From NCBI RefSeq assembly GCF_004762095.1, contig NZ_SIJH01000010.1, positions 96,078 through 160,077 of the forward strand: a stretch of 64,000 nucleotides of DNA, given 5' to 3'. Positions 17,862 to 29,228 of this stretch are shown here, piece by piece (within the stretch, counting starts at the first letter, position 1; every line of letters begins with the position of its first letter). The notes under the pieces were generated by a model, which saw only the letters and a list, made by a program, of their open reading frames with translations, was not told the origin of the DNA and searched no databases. Source of the DNA: Tabrizicola caldifontis (GTDB lineage: Bacteria; Pseudomonadota; Alphaproteobacteria; Rhodobacterales; Rhodobacteraceae). Both the position numbers and the translations under genes were made by a program.

Positions 17862-19270
17862 CGCGGCTGGTGATGGGCCCGTTCAACCGGGTCGAGGGCG
17901 ATCTGGAAGTGACGCTGGACGTGGTAGATGGCCGGGTGGCCGAGGCGCGGGTCAATGCGCCGCTCTTTCGCGGGTTCGAGCGGATGCTGGAGGGGCGCGA
18001 TCCGCGCGATGCGCTGGTGATAACGCCGCGCATCTGCGGCATCTGTTCAGTCAGCCAGTCGGCGGCGGCGGCGCAGGCACTGGCCGCGGCGATGGGGCTG
18101 GTGCCCGCGCCCGCCGGTGCGGCGATGGCAGCCTTGATCCATGCGGCCGAGAACGTGGCGGATCACCTGACGCATTTCCACCTGTTCTTCATGCCGGATT
18201 TCGCCCGCCCCGAATATGCCGGACGCCCATGGCACGAGCGGGCGGTCGAGCGGTTCACGGCAATGGAGGGTAGTGCACAGCGCCGTGCGGTGCAGGCGCG
18301 TGCCGAGCTGCTGCACGTCATGGGGCTTCTGGCCGGGAAATGGCCGCATACGCTGGCGATCCAGCCCGGGGGGGTGACGCGCGCGCCGGGGGTGCGGGAA
18401 AAGGCACGGCTGGCGGCAACCTTGCGCGCCTTCCGCCGCTATCTTGAGGAGGTGCTGTTCGGTGGCTCGCTGGGCGCTTTCGCGGCGCTGGCGACTGTTG
18501 ATGACCTGCTGGCCTGGGGGCGGGGCGACGTGGGCCTTTTCCTGGAAATCGCCGCCGATCTGGGGCTGGAGCGGATGGGCGGCGGGTCGGGGCGCTACAT
18601 GTCCTTCGGGGCCTATCCGCTGGCGACCGGGCCAGTCCTTGCGCGCGGCGTCTGGGACGGGAAGCTGCGCCCCCTGGACGAAGCCGCGATCGCCGAGGAT
18701 CTGAGCCATGCCTGGATGAAGGGCGCCACGGCGCATCCGCGTGAAGGCCGGACCGAGCCGGACGAGTCGATGGCATCCCCGGCCTACAGCTGGTGCAAGG
18801 CGCCGCGACTGGCCGGCCAGACTGTCGAAGTCGGCGCACTTGCGCGGCAAGTGGTGGACGGACATCCCCTGGCGCGGGCTCTGTCCGGCGGCGGTGTGCT
18901 GGCGCGGGTGACGGGGCGGCTGCTGGAAATCGCACGGACACAGGAGGTGATGGAACGACTGATCGCCGGGATCGTGCCGGGGGCGGAATACATGGCGCGG
19001 GGCCACCTTCCCCGGCAGGGAGAGGGCGCGGGGCTGGTCGAGGCTGCGCGCGGGTCGCTGGGCCACTGGCTGCGGATCGAGGGGGGCCGCATCGCGGGCT
19101 ATCAGATCATCGCACCAACGACATGGAATTTTTCGCCGCGCGATGGCTCGGGCGTGCCCGGGCCGCTGGAGGCGGCGCTGGTGGGGCTGGAGGTGGCGGG
19201 CGATGTGCCGCTGTCGGTGCAGCATGTGGTGCGCAGCTTCGATCCCTGCATGGTCTGCACGGTGCATTGA
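17858..19270 (+). CDS. hupV: HupV, large subunit of regulatory [NiFe] hydrogenase
   Basis: A 470-residue catalytic subunit of the H2 sensor. RICGIC (residues 58-63) and the terminal DPCMVCTVH supply the four cysteine ligands of the NiFe centre. The protein ends exactly at that histidine with no tail, so unlike HupL it needs no HupD processing, as known for HupV/HoxC sensors. It is shorter than HupL (597). The start overlaps the hupU stop (ATGA). Confidence 0.95.
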   Translation: MTRLVMGPFNRVEGDLEVTLDVVDGRVAEARVNAPLFRGFERMLEGRDPRDALVITPRICGICSVSQSAAAAQALAAAMGLVPAPAGAAMAALIHAAENVADHLTHFHLFFMPDFARPEYAGRPWHERAVERFTAMEGSAQRRAVQARAELLHVMGLLAGKWPHTLAIQPGGVTRAPGVREKARLAATLRAFRRYLEEVLFGGSLGAFAALATVDDLLAWGRGDVGLFLEIAADLGLERMGGGSGRYMSFGAYPLATGPVLARGVWDGKLRPLDEAAIAEDLSHAWMKGATAHPREGRTEPDESMASPAYSWCKAPRLAGQTVEVGALARQVVDGHPLARALSGGGVLARVTGRLLEIARTQEVMERLIAGIVPGAEYMARGHLPRQGEGAGLVEAARGSLGHWLRIEGGRIAGYQIIAPTTWNFSPRDGSGVPGPLEAALVGLEVAGDVPLSVQHVVRSFDPCMVCTVH

Positions 19271-19284
19271 CAGGAAGCCACGGA

Positions 19285-19336
19285 CCGGGGGGCACACCCC
19301 CGGACCCCCGTGGAGTATTTGGGTAAGGAGCAAGTG
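19285..19336 (+). repeat. Hairpin plus GAGTATTTGGGTAAGGAG element before hypF
   Basis: CCGGGGG (19285-19291) pairs with CCCCCGG (19297-19303); then comes GAGTATTTGGGTAAGGAG and CAAGTGC (from 19313). 23 of 25 bases match the element at 44943-44967. It occupies the hupV-hypF gap and contributes the apparent ribosome site AAGGAG and start GTG of hypF. Confidence 0.7.
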
Positions 19337-21568
19337 CCAGAGGCGGTTGCGGTCAGGGTTCGGGGACAGGTGCAGGGGGTCGGGTTCCGGCCCTTCATCT
19401 GGCAGCTCGCGCACGAGTTCGGGTTGCGCGGTCGGGTCTGGAACGATGCACAGGGCGTCGGGATCGAAGCCGCCGGGACGGGCATTGATGCCTTCGTCGC
19501 GGCGATTTCCGCCCGGGCGCCGAAACTCGCCCGGGTCGATGCGGTGGAGGTGTCCCCCTTCGCGGGCGACCTGCCCGAGGGGTTCGAGATTGCCGAAAGC
19601 CGGGGCAAGGGGGCCGAGACCCGGGTGACGCCGGATGCCGCGACCTGCCCCGACTGTGCTGCCGAAATCCGGGCTGATGGGCGGCGACGTTCCTATGCCT
19701 TCACCAACTGCACCCATTGCGGGCCGCGTTTCACCATCCTGAAGGATTTGCCCTACGACCGCGCGCAAACCACGATGGCGGCCTTCCCGATGTGCCCCGA
19801 GTGCCGGGCTGAATATGTCGATCCTGCCGACCGCCGCTTTCACGCGCAGCCGGTGGCCTGTCCGGCCTGCGGCCCCCGCCTCTGGCTGGAGGTGGCAGGC
19901 GCCGAAGTGCCGGGCGATCCGGTGGCGCTGGCGGTTGCGCGGCTGAGGGCGGGCGAGGTGCTGGCGGTCAAGGGTCTGGGCGGGTTCCATCTGGCCTGCG
20001 ATGCGGCCGATACGGCGGCGTTGGCGCGGCTGCGGGCGCGCAAGCACCGGCCGACGAAACCTTTTGCGCTGATGGGGCACGTGGCGGCCTTGGACCGGGT
20101 GGCGGTGCTGTCCGAGCCCGATCTGGACCTGTTGTGCGACGCGGCTGCGCCGATCGTGCTTGTGCCGTCACGTCGGGTGCTGCCGGAAGACGTCGCTCCG
20201 GGCATGGCCAACCTTGGGGTGATGCTGCCCTATACACCTTTGCATCACCTTTTGTGCGATGCCTTCGGGGGCGTGCTGGTGATGACCAGTGGCAACCTGT
20301 CGGGCGAGCCGCAGGTGGTGGACAACGACGAGGCGCGGGCCAAGCTTTCGGCCTTTGCGGATGCCTTCCTCATGCACGACCGGGCGATCGCCCGCCGTCT
20401 GGACGACAGCGTAGAGCGCTCAAGTCCTCCCATGGTCCTGCGCCGGGCGCGGGGACGCGTGCCTGGCACGCTGCCCCTGCCGGCCGGCTTCGAGGGCTGC
20501 CCGCAGGTGCTGGCGCTGGGTGGGCAGATGAAAGGGGCGATCTGCCTGGTCAAGAATGGCGAGGCACTGCTTGGCCACCATCTGGGCGATCTGGACGATG
20601 CCCTGTGTGCCGAGGAATTCGGCAAGGCGGTAGCCGACTACACTGCGCTGTTCGATCATCGCCCCGCCCTGGTGGCGGTGGATGCCCATCCCGGCTATCG
20701 CGCCTCGCAGGAAGGTCGTGCCATGGGTATGCCGGTCGCAGAGGTGTTCCATCACCATGCCCATCTGGCGGCCTGCCTTGCCGAAAACCTCTGGCCGCTT
20801 GACGGCGGACGGGTGGCGGGCATCGTGTTGGACGGTGCCGGTCTAGGCCCCGACGGCACGATCTGGGGCGGCGAACTTCTGCTGGGCGATTACCGGGGTT
20901 TCGAGCGGCGGGCCTCGCTTGTGCCGGCACCTCTGCCGGGAGGCGACCGGGCGGCGCGCGAGCCGTGGCGGAATGCGCTTGTGCGGCTGGATCAGGCGGG
21001 GCTTTCCTCCTGGGCGGATGCGCTGTTTCCCGGCCAGCCGCGCGATCTGTTGCGGCAGGCGGTGGCGGCTGGGGTGAACGCGCCCATGTCGACCAGTGCC
21101 GGGCGGCTGTTCGATGCCTTCGCGGCGGTGCTGGGGATCTGTCCGGGCGGCATCAGCCACGAGGGCGAGGCAGCGATGCGGCTGGAGGCAACTGCCGATG
21201 AGGCGGGCGATGGTCTGCCATTCGCCCTTGTGGACGGGAAGATCGACCCTGCGGCGATCTGGGCCCCGGTGCAGGCGGCACTGGCGGCCGGCACGACGCG
21301 GGCCGTGTTGGCCTGGCGTTTTCATGCGGGCCTTGCGCGGGCCTTCGCGCGGGCCGCGCGCGCGTTGGTGGAAACAGGAGAAGCGCGGGCCGTCGCGCTG
21401 TCGGGCGGTTGTTTCCAGAATGCGTTGTTGCTGGATCTGACGCGTCGTGCGCTGGGCGAGGTGCCGGTGCTGACCCACCGGCTGACGCCCGCGAATGACG
21501 GCGGGCTTGCGCTGGGGCAGGCGGTGATCGCCGCGGCACAGGCGCTTGCCGAGGCGGAAAGCATCTGA
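19334..21568 (+). CDS. hypF: Carbamoyltransferase HypF
   Basis: HypF makes carbamoyl-AMP from carbamoyl phosphate and loads HypE. Domain order is as expected: acylphosphatase (VRVRGQVQGVGFRPF), two zinc knuckle pairs (CPDC...CTHC and CPEC...CPAC, about residues 95-180), a YrdC-like domain (KGLGGFHLACDA, KPFALM, TSGNLSGEP) and a Kae1-like domain with the metal-binding HHHAH. The GTG at 19334 gives 744 residues; a GTG at 19310 would add eight residues encoded by the repeat. The AAGGAG only three bases before 19334 makes the exact start uncertain. Confidence 0.93.
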   Translation: MPEAVAVRVRGQVQGVGFRPFIWQLAHEFGLRGRVWNDAQGVGIEAAGTGIDAFVAAISARAPKLARVDAVEVSPFAGDLPEGFEIAESRGKGAETRVTPDAATCPDCAAEIRADGRRRSYAFTNCTHCGPRFTILKDLPYDRAQTTMAAFPMCPECRAEYVDPADRRFHAQPVACPACGPRLWLEVAGAEVPGDPVALAVARLRAGEVLAVKGLGGFHLACDAADTAALARLRARKHRPTKPFALMGHVAALDRVAVLSEPDLDLLCDAAAPIVLVPSRRVLPEDVAPGMANLGVMLPYTPLHHLLCDAFGGVLVMTSGNLSGEPQVVDNDEARAKLSAFADAFLMHDRAIARRLDDSVERSSPPMVLRRARGRVPGTLPLPAGFEGCPQVLALGGQMKGAICLVKNGEALLGHHLGDLDDALCAEEFGKAVADYTALFDHRPALVAVDAHPGYRASQEGRAMGMPVAEVFHHHAHLAACLAENLWPLDGGRVAGIVLDGAGLGPDGTIWGGELLLGDYRGFERRASLVPAPLPGGDRAAREPWRNALVRLDQAGLSSWADALFPGQPRDLLRQAVAAGVNAPMSTSAGRLFDAFAAVLGICPGGISHEGEAAMRLEATADEAGDGLPFALVDGKIDPAAIWAPVQAALAAGTTRAVLAWRFHAGLARAFARAARALVETGEARAVALSGGCFQNALLLDLTRRALGEVPVLTHRLTPANDGGLALGQAVIAAAQALAEAESI

Positions 21569-21758
21569 CCGGCATCGGCGCCCGCCGGAAAGGCCGCAAC
21601 CGGCCCGATTGATGCGAGCCGCCCGCAAGGTGCTGAAAATCAACAGGGAAAAGAAGGCACCTGCTACGGGAAGTTTCCTTTGTATGCCGCAGCACACCCT
21701 GCTTCCCTGAGACAGGATAGGGGCGCGTGCCCCCGAAAAGACAAGGGAGGTGCCAGTC
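21569..21758 (+). promoter_or_regulatory. hupS upstream region with strong ribosome site
   Basis: This 190-base gap is the place where the hupSL promoter under HupR is expected. AAGGGAGG (21743-21750) lies eight bases before a TTG and decides the hupS start. A weak IHF-like AATCAA-N4-GAA occurs near 21640-21652. I found no TTG-N5-CAA HupR site in this gap; it could be inside the hypF 3' end. Confidence 0.5.
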
Positions 21759-22844
21759 TTGAGCCAGATCGAAACCTTCTACGAGGTCATGCGCCGGCAG
21801 GGGATCACCCGGCGCAGTTTCCTGAAATACTGTGCGCTGACGGCAAGCGCGCTGGGCCTTGGCCCGGCCTTCGTTCCGAAGATCGCTCATGCGATGGAAA
21901 CGAAGCCGCGCACTCCCGTCATCTGGGTCAACGGGCTGGAATGTACCTGCTGTTCGGAAAGCTTCATCCGCGGCGCGCATCCCTTGGCCAAGGATGTGGT
22001 GCTGTCGATGATCAGCCTGGATTACAGCCATGTCCTGATGGCGGCAGCGGGCCATGCGGCCGAGGCCGCGATGGAAGAGGCGATGGAGACGCACCGGGGC
22101 AATTACATTCTTGCCGTCGAGGGGAACCCGCCCCTGAACGAGGACGGGATGTTCTGCATCGTCGGCGGCAAGCCCTTCGTGGACAAGCTGAAGCGCGCCG
22201 CAGAAGGCGCGAAGGCGGTGATCGCCTGGGGCGCCTGCGCCTCTTACGGCTGCGTGCAGGCGGCCAAACCCAACCCGACGCAGGCCACGCCGGTCCACAA
22301 GGTCATCACGGACAAGCCGATCATCAAGATCCCCGGCTGCCCGCCGATTGCCGAGGTGATGACCGGAGTCATCACCTACATGCTGACTTTCGACCGCCTG
22401 CCCGAACTGGACCGCCAAGGCCGTCCGGCAATGTTCTACGGCCAGCGCATCCATGACAAATGCTATCGTCGCCCGCATTTCGACGCCGGCCAGTTCGTCG
22501 AGCACTGGGACGACGAAAACGCGCGCAAGGGTTTCTGCCTGTACAAGATGGGCTGCAAGGGGCCGACGACCTACAACGCCTGTTCGACCGTCGGATGGAA
22601 CGAGGGCGTCAGCTTCCCGATCCAGTCGGGCCACGGCTGCATCGGCTGTTCCGAGGACGGGTTCTGGGATCAGGGGACGTTCTACGACCGGCTGACCAAC
22701 ATCAAGCAGTTCGGGATCGAGGCCAATGCCGACAAGGTCGGCATGACCGCCGCCGGCGTGGTCGGTGGCGCGGTGGCCGTGCATGCGGCGATTTCCGCGC
22801 TGAAGCGGGCGCAGAAGAAGACCCAGGACAAGGTGGAGGGCTAG
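21759..22844 (+). CDS. hupS: HupS, uptake [NiFe] hydrogenase small subunit
   Basis: The electron-transfer subunit with three iron-sulfur clusters, exported with HupL and anchored on the periplasmic face. A Tat signal [20 protein letters not shown] lies at residues 16-35. Cluster cysteines include [40 protein letters not shown] and [14 protein letters not shown]-terminal helix (about 328-348) is the membrane anchor. I use the TTG at 21759 (361 residues, [10 protein letters not shown]) because the ribosome site is eight bases before it; the GTG at 21750 overlaps that site. Confidence 0.95.
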   Translation: MSQIETFYEVMRRQGITRRSFLKYCALTASALGLGPAFVPKIAHAMETKPRTPVIWVNGLECTCCSESFIRGAHPLAKDVVLSMISLDYSHVLMAAAGHAAEAAMEEAMETHRGNYILAVEGNPPLNEDGMFCIVGGKPFVDKLKRAAEGAKAVIAWGACASYGCVQAAKPNPTQATPVHKVITDKPIIKIPGCPPIAEVMTGVITYMLTFDRLPELDRQGRPAMFYGQRIHDKCYRRPHFDAGQFVEHWDDENARKGFCLYKMGCKGPTTYNACSTVGWNEGVSFPIQSGHGCIGCSEDGFWDQGTFYDRLTNIKQFGIEANADKVGMTAAGVVGGAVAVHAAISALKRAQKKTQDKVEG

Positions 22845-22847
22845 GCC

Positions 22848-24641
<1,794 letters not shown>

Positions 24642-24656
24642 CGGAGGAACCCCCAG

Positions 24657-25229
24657 ATGAAGAAACTCGCAACTGCCGCCGTCCTTGCCACCCTTGCCGG
24701 ACCGGCGCTGGCCCATACCGGGCATGGAGACGCGAACGGGTTCCTGCACGGGCTGGAGCATCCGATCCTGGGCATGGATCACCTTCTGGCCATGCTGGCC
24801 GTGGGCCTCTGGTCGGGCTTCGTGCTGCCCGCCCGCTTCTGGGCGGGGGCCGCGGCCTTTCTGGGCGCCATGGGGATCGGCGCGGGCGCCAGCTGGGCCG
24901 GGGTCGGCTATCCGATGGTGGAAGGGGTGATCGTCGCCTCGGTTCTGGCCTTCGGGCTGCTGACGCTGGTCAGCCGCCGGGGGCAGGCGGGCTGGATCAC
25001 CGGCGCGTCGCTGGCCGCCATCGCGGTCTTTGCCAGCGCCCATGGCCATGCCCATGCGACGGAAGCGGCGGGCAATGCCTTCGCCTATCTGGCTGGCTTC
25101 CTGATCTCGACCGCCGCCCTGCATCTGGCCGGGGTCGGGATCGCCCGCGCGGTCGCGGCGCGGCCGGTGGTGCAGCAGGCCATGGGGGCGGGGATTGCCC
25201 TCTCGGGCCTCTGGCTGATGGCGGGGTGA
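24657..25229 (+). CDS. hupE: HupE/UreJ-family nickel permease
   Basis: A 190-residue membrane protein with a cleavable signal peptide (MKKLATAAVLATLAGPALA) and about six transmembrane helices. HPILGMDH near residue 37 is the HX5DH signature needed for nickel uptake in rhizobial HupE; HGHAHA (about 125-130) adds further metal ligands. It lies between hupL and hupC, with gaps of 15 and 4 bases, so nickel entry is co-regulated with the enzyme that uses it. Confidence 0.92.
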   Translation: MKKLATAAVLATLAGPALAHTGHGDANGFLHGLEHPILGMDHLLAMLAVGLWSGFVLPARFWAGAAAFLGAMGIGAGASWAGVGYPMVEGVIVASVLAFGLLTLVSRRGQAGWITGASLAAIAVFASAHGHAHATEAAGNAFAYLAGFLISTAALHLAGVGIARAVAARPVVQQAMGAGIALSGLWLMAG

Positions 25230-25233
25230 GGTC

Positions 25234-25974
25234 ATGTCCAGCCCCACGACCAACGTCCCAGCGCATGACGTGGCACCCGAGGATCTGGCCACGGTCGCGC
25301 GTCAGACTAGCGTCTATGTCTACGAGGCGCCGGTGCGCATCTGGCACTGGGTCAACGCCGCCGCGATCCTGGTGCTGATCGTCACCGGCTATTTCATCGG
25401 CTCGCCGCCGCCCACGATGATGATCGGCGAGGCCTACGAGCAGTTCGTCTTCGGCTACATCCGGTTTGCCCATTTTGCGGCCGGCTGGGTGCTGGCGATC
25501 GGGTTCCTTGGCCGGATCTACTGGGCCTTCTTCGGCAACCACCACTCGCGCCAGCTGTTCTATGTGCCCTTCTGGTCCGCGACCTTCTGGGCCGAGGTCT
25601 GGTTCGAGATCCGCTGGTATCTGCTCCTGGCGAAGGAGCCGAAGAAGTATGTCGGCCACAATCCCTTGGCGCAGCTTGCGATGTTTTTCTTCATCACGCT
25701 GGGCGTGAGTTTCATGATCGTCACCGGCTTTGCGCTTTATGCCGAGGGTGCGCAGGAAGGCAGCCTGACGCATGACCTCTTCGGCTGGGTGCATGGCCTG
25801 ACCTGGAACAGCCAGCGTCTGCACACGCTGCACCATCTGGGGATGTGGTGGATCGTGATCTTCATGGTCATCCACATCTACGTGGCGATCCGCGAGGATA
25901 TCATGAGCCGCCAGTCGATTGTTTCGACGATGATTTCCGGCACCCGGACCTTCAAGGACGACCGGCCGGACTGA
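25234..25974 (+). CDS. hupC: HupC, hydrogenase b-type cytochrome subunit
   Basis: A 246-residue di-heme cytochrome b of the HyaC/HupC family that anchors HupSL and passes electrons to quinone. Candidate heme histidines are in APVRIWHWVNAAAI (about 36), YIRFAHFAAGWVLA (about 80), HDLFGWVHGL and HTLHHLGMWWIVIFMVIHIY near the C terminus. Four transmembrane helices are apparent. Last gene of the plus-strand hup operon, followed by a terminator-like hairpin. Confidence 0.94.
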   Translation: MSSPTTNVPAHDVAPEDLATVARQTSVYVYEAPVRIWHWVNAAAILVLIVTGYFIGSPPPTMMIGEAYEQFVFGYIRFAHFAAGWVLAIGFLGRIYWAFFGNHHSRQLFYVPFWSATFWAEVWFEIRWYLLLAKEPKKYVGHNPLAQLAMFFFITLGVSFMIVTGFALYAEGAQEGSLTHDLFGWVHGLTWNSQRLHTLHHLGMWWIVIFMVIHIYVAIREDIMSRQSIVSTMISGTRTFKDDRPD

Positions 25975-25991
25975 TCCTGCGGGACAGGGTG

Positions 25992-26021
25992 AAGGGGCGC
26001 GGGCCGGGCCTTGCGCCCCTT
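25992..26021 (+). terminator. Terminator-like hairpin after hupC
   Basis: AAGGGGCGC (25992-26000) pairs perfectly with GCGCCCCTT (26013-26021) over a 12-base loop, followed by TCGCTTTGG. It starts 17 bases after the hupC stop and ends before the next gene. The T-run is weak, so efficiency is uncertain. Confidence 0.65.
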
Positions 26022-26073
26022 TCGCTTTGGCGGTTCCCGGTGCATGGTGCGGCCCGGAAGACGGGAGGCGGCG

Positions 26074-27732
26074 ATGCGCAACGGTGGACAGCTTCTGGTG
26101 CAGAGCCTGGTGGGGCTGGGGGCGACCAAGGCCTTCGGCGTGCCGGGGGAAAGCTATCTGGCGGTGCTGGATGCGCTGCATGACACGCGGGGCGTGCTGG
26201 ACTATGTGCTCTGCCGGCACGAGGGGGGCGCGGCCTTCATGGCGGCGGCCTGGGGCAAGCTGACGGGTAGCCCCGGCATCTGCATGGTCACCCGCGGGCC
26301 GGGGGCGACGAACGCCTCGATCGGGGTGCATACGGCGATGCAGGATTCGGCGCCGATGATCCTGTTCGTGGGCCAGGTCGGGACCGACATGCGCGGGCGC
26401 GAGGCGTTTCAGGAACTCGACTACCGGGCGGTCTTCGGCACCATGGCGAAATGGGTGGTGGAGATCGACCGGGCCGAGCGCATCCCCGAGCTTCTGTCGC
26501 GGGCCTGGGTGACGGCGGTTTCCGGGCGGCCGGGGCCGGTGGTGGTGGCGCTGCCCGAGGACATGCTGACCAGCCTGACCGATATGACGCCGCTGCCGGG
26601 GCCAGTTGTCGTGCATGAGCCGGCGCCGACCGCGGCGGCGGTCGAAGCGGCGCTGGCGGTGCTGGCGGGGGCCGAGCGGCCGCTGATCCTGCTTGGCGGC
26701 TGCAACTGGACGGCTGCGGGCCGGGCGGCGCTGGAAAGGTTCGCAGGGGCCTCGGACATACCGGTGGTCGCGGCCTTCCGCTATCAGGATCGGTTCGACA
26801 ACCATGCCGAAGTCTATGCAGGCGAGGCCGGGGTGGGAATGCCCACCCATGTGAAGGATCTGATCCGTCGGGCAGACACGATACTGGCGGTGAATGTGCG
26901 CTTCGGCGAGATGACGACCGACGGCTATACGCTGCTGGAAGTGCCGACCCCGCATCAGCGATTGATCCATGTGCATGGCGAAGCGGGCGAGCTGGGCAAG
27001 ATCTATCGGCCCGAGGTGGCGATCCAGGCGGGACCGAATGCCTTTGCCGAAGCCCTCCGCCCGGTTCAGGGGGGCTGGGCCGACTGGCGGGCGTGGGCGC
27101 GGGCGGGATATCTGGCGTCGCTGAAACTGGGGCCCTTGCCCTCTCCGGTCGATATGGGGGTGGTCACGGCGCATCTGCGGCAGGTGCTGCCGGGGGATGC
27201 AATCGTCACCAACGGGGCGGGGAATTTCGCGGTCTGGCCGAACAAGTTCCTGCAATACGGGCCACTTGGCCGGTTGCTGGCGCCGCAGTCGGGTGCCATG
27301 GGCTATGGCGTGCCGGCCGCGATCGCTGCGAAGGTGGCGCATCCCGATAGGCTTGTGGTCTGCTTTGCGGGCGACGGCGATTTCCAGATGACGGCGCAGG
27401 AGCTGGCCACTGCCCGGCAGGAGGGTGCGCAGCCGGTGATCCTGATCCTCAACAACGGCATCTATGGAACGATCCGAGCGCATCAGGAACGGGAATACCC
27501 GGCGCGGGTGTCGGGGACGGAAATGATCAACCCCGATTTCGTGTTGCTGGCGCGTGCCCATGGCTTTCACGCCGAGCGGGTGGAGACGACCGAAGCCTTC
27601 GCTGGGGCCTTTGCCCGTGCCGTCGCCTCGCCCACGGGCGCGGTGCTGGATCTGGCGATCTCGCCAGAGGCACTGACCCCGCGTGCGTCACTGAGCGCGA
27701 TCCGTGCGGCGGCGCTGGCACGGCAGGGCTGA
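26074..27732 (+). CDS. Thiamine diphosphate-dependent enzyme, acetolactate synthase-like
   Basis: A 552-residue enzyme of the AHAS/benzoylformate decarboxylase superfamily. The catalytic Glu that activates ThDP is in LCRHEGGAAFMA (Glu50), and the cofactor motif is GDGDFQMTAQELATARQ ending in LNNGIYG. The central domain (about 190-340) is present. It is monocistronic after the hup terminator; no ilvH-like regulatory subunit follows, so it is probably a catabolic carboligase or decarboxylase and not the biosynthetic AHAS. The start is ATG after GGGAGG. Substrate unknown. Confidence 0.85.
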   Translation: MRNGGQLLVQSLVGLGATKAFGVPGESYLAVLDALHDTRGVLDYVLCRHEGGAAFMAAAWGKLTGSPGICMVTRGPGATNASIGVHTAMQDSAPMILFVGQVGTDMRGREAFQELDYRAVFGTMAKWVVEIDRAERIPELLSRAWVTAVSGRPGPVVVALPEDMLTSLTDMTPLPGPVVVHEPAPTAAAVEAALAVLAGAERPLILLGGCNWTAAGRAALERFAGASDIPVVAAFRYQDRFDNHAEVYAGEAGVGMPTHVKDLIRRADTILAVNVRFGEMTTDGYTLLEVPTPHQRLIHVHGEAGELGKIYRPEVAIQAGPNAFAEALRPVQGGWADWRAWARAGYLASLKLGPLPSPVDMGVVTAHLRQVLPGDAIVTNGAGNFAVWPNKFLQYGPLGRLLAPQSGAMGYGVPAAIAAKVAHPDRLVVCFAGDGDFQMTAQELATARQEGAQPVILILNNGIYGTIRAHQEREYPARVSGTEMINPDFVLLARAHGFHAERVETTEAFAGAFARAVASPTGAVLDLAISPEALTPRASLSAIRAAALARQG

Positions 27733-27812
27733 ACCCGTGGCAGATCATCGATGACTTTGTCACGCCTCGCGGTCGGCACGCTGACGAAAAGACGCAGTCG
27801 GACGAGAGGGCG

Positions 27813-29228
27813 TCACGACAGCGCGGCGTAGCCTTCCACGGCGCGGCGGGCCTCGGCGAAGCGGGCAAGGCGGGAAGGGCCGGGGCGTGCGGGGCCGGCG
27901 GCGATGGTGCGTCCCGGTTGGTGGTCGGGGACGGCGATCCCCGCTGCCTTCGCGGCCATGCGGGCAAGGCCCATGGCGGTCAGTTCCGGCTCGTCGGAAA
28001 GATGCAGGTCGCGGCCCAGCGTCTCGGCCAGGAAGGCGGTGAAGTAGGGGTTGCGCGAAAGCCCGCCATCGACCGAGACCGGGCCTGCCGGCGGCTGCAC
28101 GCTGGCCATGGCGTCCAGCACCTCGGCGGCGCGCAGCGCGATGCCTTCCAGCAGCGCCTGCATAAGGTCGCGGGGCCCATGGGCGAGGTCGAGGCCCAGC
28201 CAGGCCCCGCGCGCGGCGCGGTTCCAGTGCGGCGCGCCAAGGCCGACGAGCGCGGGCACGAAGGCGAGGCCTCGGTCGATGGCGGTGCCTTCGAACCTGG
28301 AAATCTGGGCGTAGTCGGCGAACAGGCCCAGCTTCCGCGCCCAGTTCACCGCCGAGGCCGCGGCATAGACCCCGCCATCCAGGGCATAGGTGACCGCGGC
28401 GCTGCCCTCGGCCCATGCCACGGTGGGCAGGATGCCGCTGTCGGGCCGCACGAGGCCCCCGGTCACGCATTGTGCGAAGGCCCCGGTGCCGAAGGTGATC
28501 TTGGTCTGACCCGGCGCGCGGCAGCCGTGGCCGTAGAGCGCGGCCTGCTGATCGACGATCGACGCCATCAGCAGCGCGCCGCCGGGCAGGGGGCCCAGGT
28601 CGCCCGAGGTGGGGGTGATCGTGGGCAACGCCGCCATCGGAACACCAAAAAGGCGGCAAAGTTCTGCATCCCAATCGCCCGAGGCGAGGTTCAGCAGCGA
28701 GGTGCGCGAGGCGGTGGCGATATCGGTCTGGAACCGCCCGGTCAGCCGGTCACGGAAGAAGGCGTCAGTGGTGCCAAGGCGCAGACGACCCTGTCGGGCA
28801 AGCTCGGCGGCTGCGGGGATGTGCCTGACGATCCAGCCAAGTTTCGAGGCTGAGAAATAGGGGTCGAGAGGCAGACCCGCACGCTCCATCACCATGTGCG
28901 CTGCGCCGTCACGCTCCAACGCGGCGGTGACATCGGTGGTGCGGTCGTCCTGCCAGCTGATCACCGGGCCGATGGGGCGACCGTCGCGGGCATCCCAGGC
29001 GAGGCAGCTTTCGCCCTGGTTTGACAGGCCCACGACCTGCGCATCCGATGCCTGAAGGCAGCGCAGGACGTTGGCCAGAAGCTCCTCGCCATCCTGTTCG
29101 ACATGCCCGGGCGCGGGGGTGGCCTGCGCATGGGGCAGCGAAAGGATCGGGGTCAGGCGGCCATCGGCTCCGAGGACCAGCGCGCGGGTCGAGGTGGTGC
29201 CCTGATCGATGGCGGCGATGCGCATCAT
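27813..29228 (-). CDS. FGGY-family carbohydrate/polyol kinase, glycerol kinase-like
   Basis: A 471-residue sugar kinase with the actin-like fold. The N-terminal phosphate loop AAIDQGTTSTRALVL is closest to glycerol kinase, but the FGGY signature region (VDGGLSRNPYFTAFLAETLG) is looser and the protein is about 30 residues shorter than GlpK. ITFGTGAFAQCVTGG is the phosphate 2 motif. The start overlaps the stop of the FAD oxidoreductase gene by four bases. With the two oxidoreductases it resembles glycerol-type kinase plus anaerobic-type dehydrogenase sets. Confidence 0.85.
   Translation of the reverse strand: MMRIAAIDQGTTSTRALVLGADGRLTPILSLPHAQATPAPGHVEQDGEELLANVLRCLQASDAQVVGLSNQGESCLAWDARDGRPIGPVISWQDDRTTDVTAALERDGAAHMVMERAGLPLDPYFSASKLGWIVRHIPAAAELARQGRLRLGTTDAFFRDRLTGRFQTDIATASRTSLLNLASGDWDAELCRLFGVPMAALPTITPTSGDLGPLPGGALLMASIVDQQAALYGHGCRAPGQTKITFGTGAFAQCVTGGLVRPDSGILPTVAWAEGSAAVTYALDGGVYAAASAVNWARKLGLFADYAQISRFEGTAIDRGLAFVPALVGLGAPHWNRAARGAWLGLDLAHGPRDLMQALLEGIALRAAEVLDAMASVQPPAGPVSVDGGLSRNPYFTAFLAETLGRDLHLSDEPELTAMGLARMAAKAAGIAVPDHQPGRTIAAGPARPGPSRLARFAEARRAVEGYAALS

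Noticed and set aside
21569..21758. Sigma54 promoter or FnrL box ahead of hupS
   Set aside because: No GG-N10-GC pair in the right context and no TTGAT-N4-ATCAA were found.
24997..27570. Minus-strand open frame of 857 codons opposite hupC and the ThDP enzyme
   Set aside because: Shadow of two strong genes and no motifs of its own.
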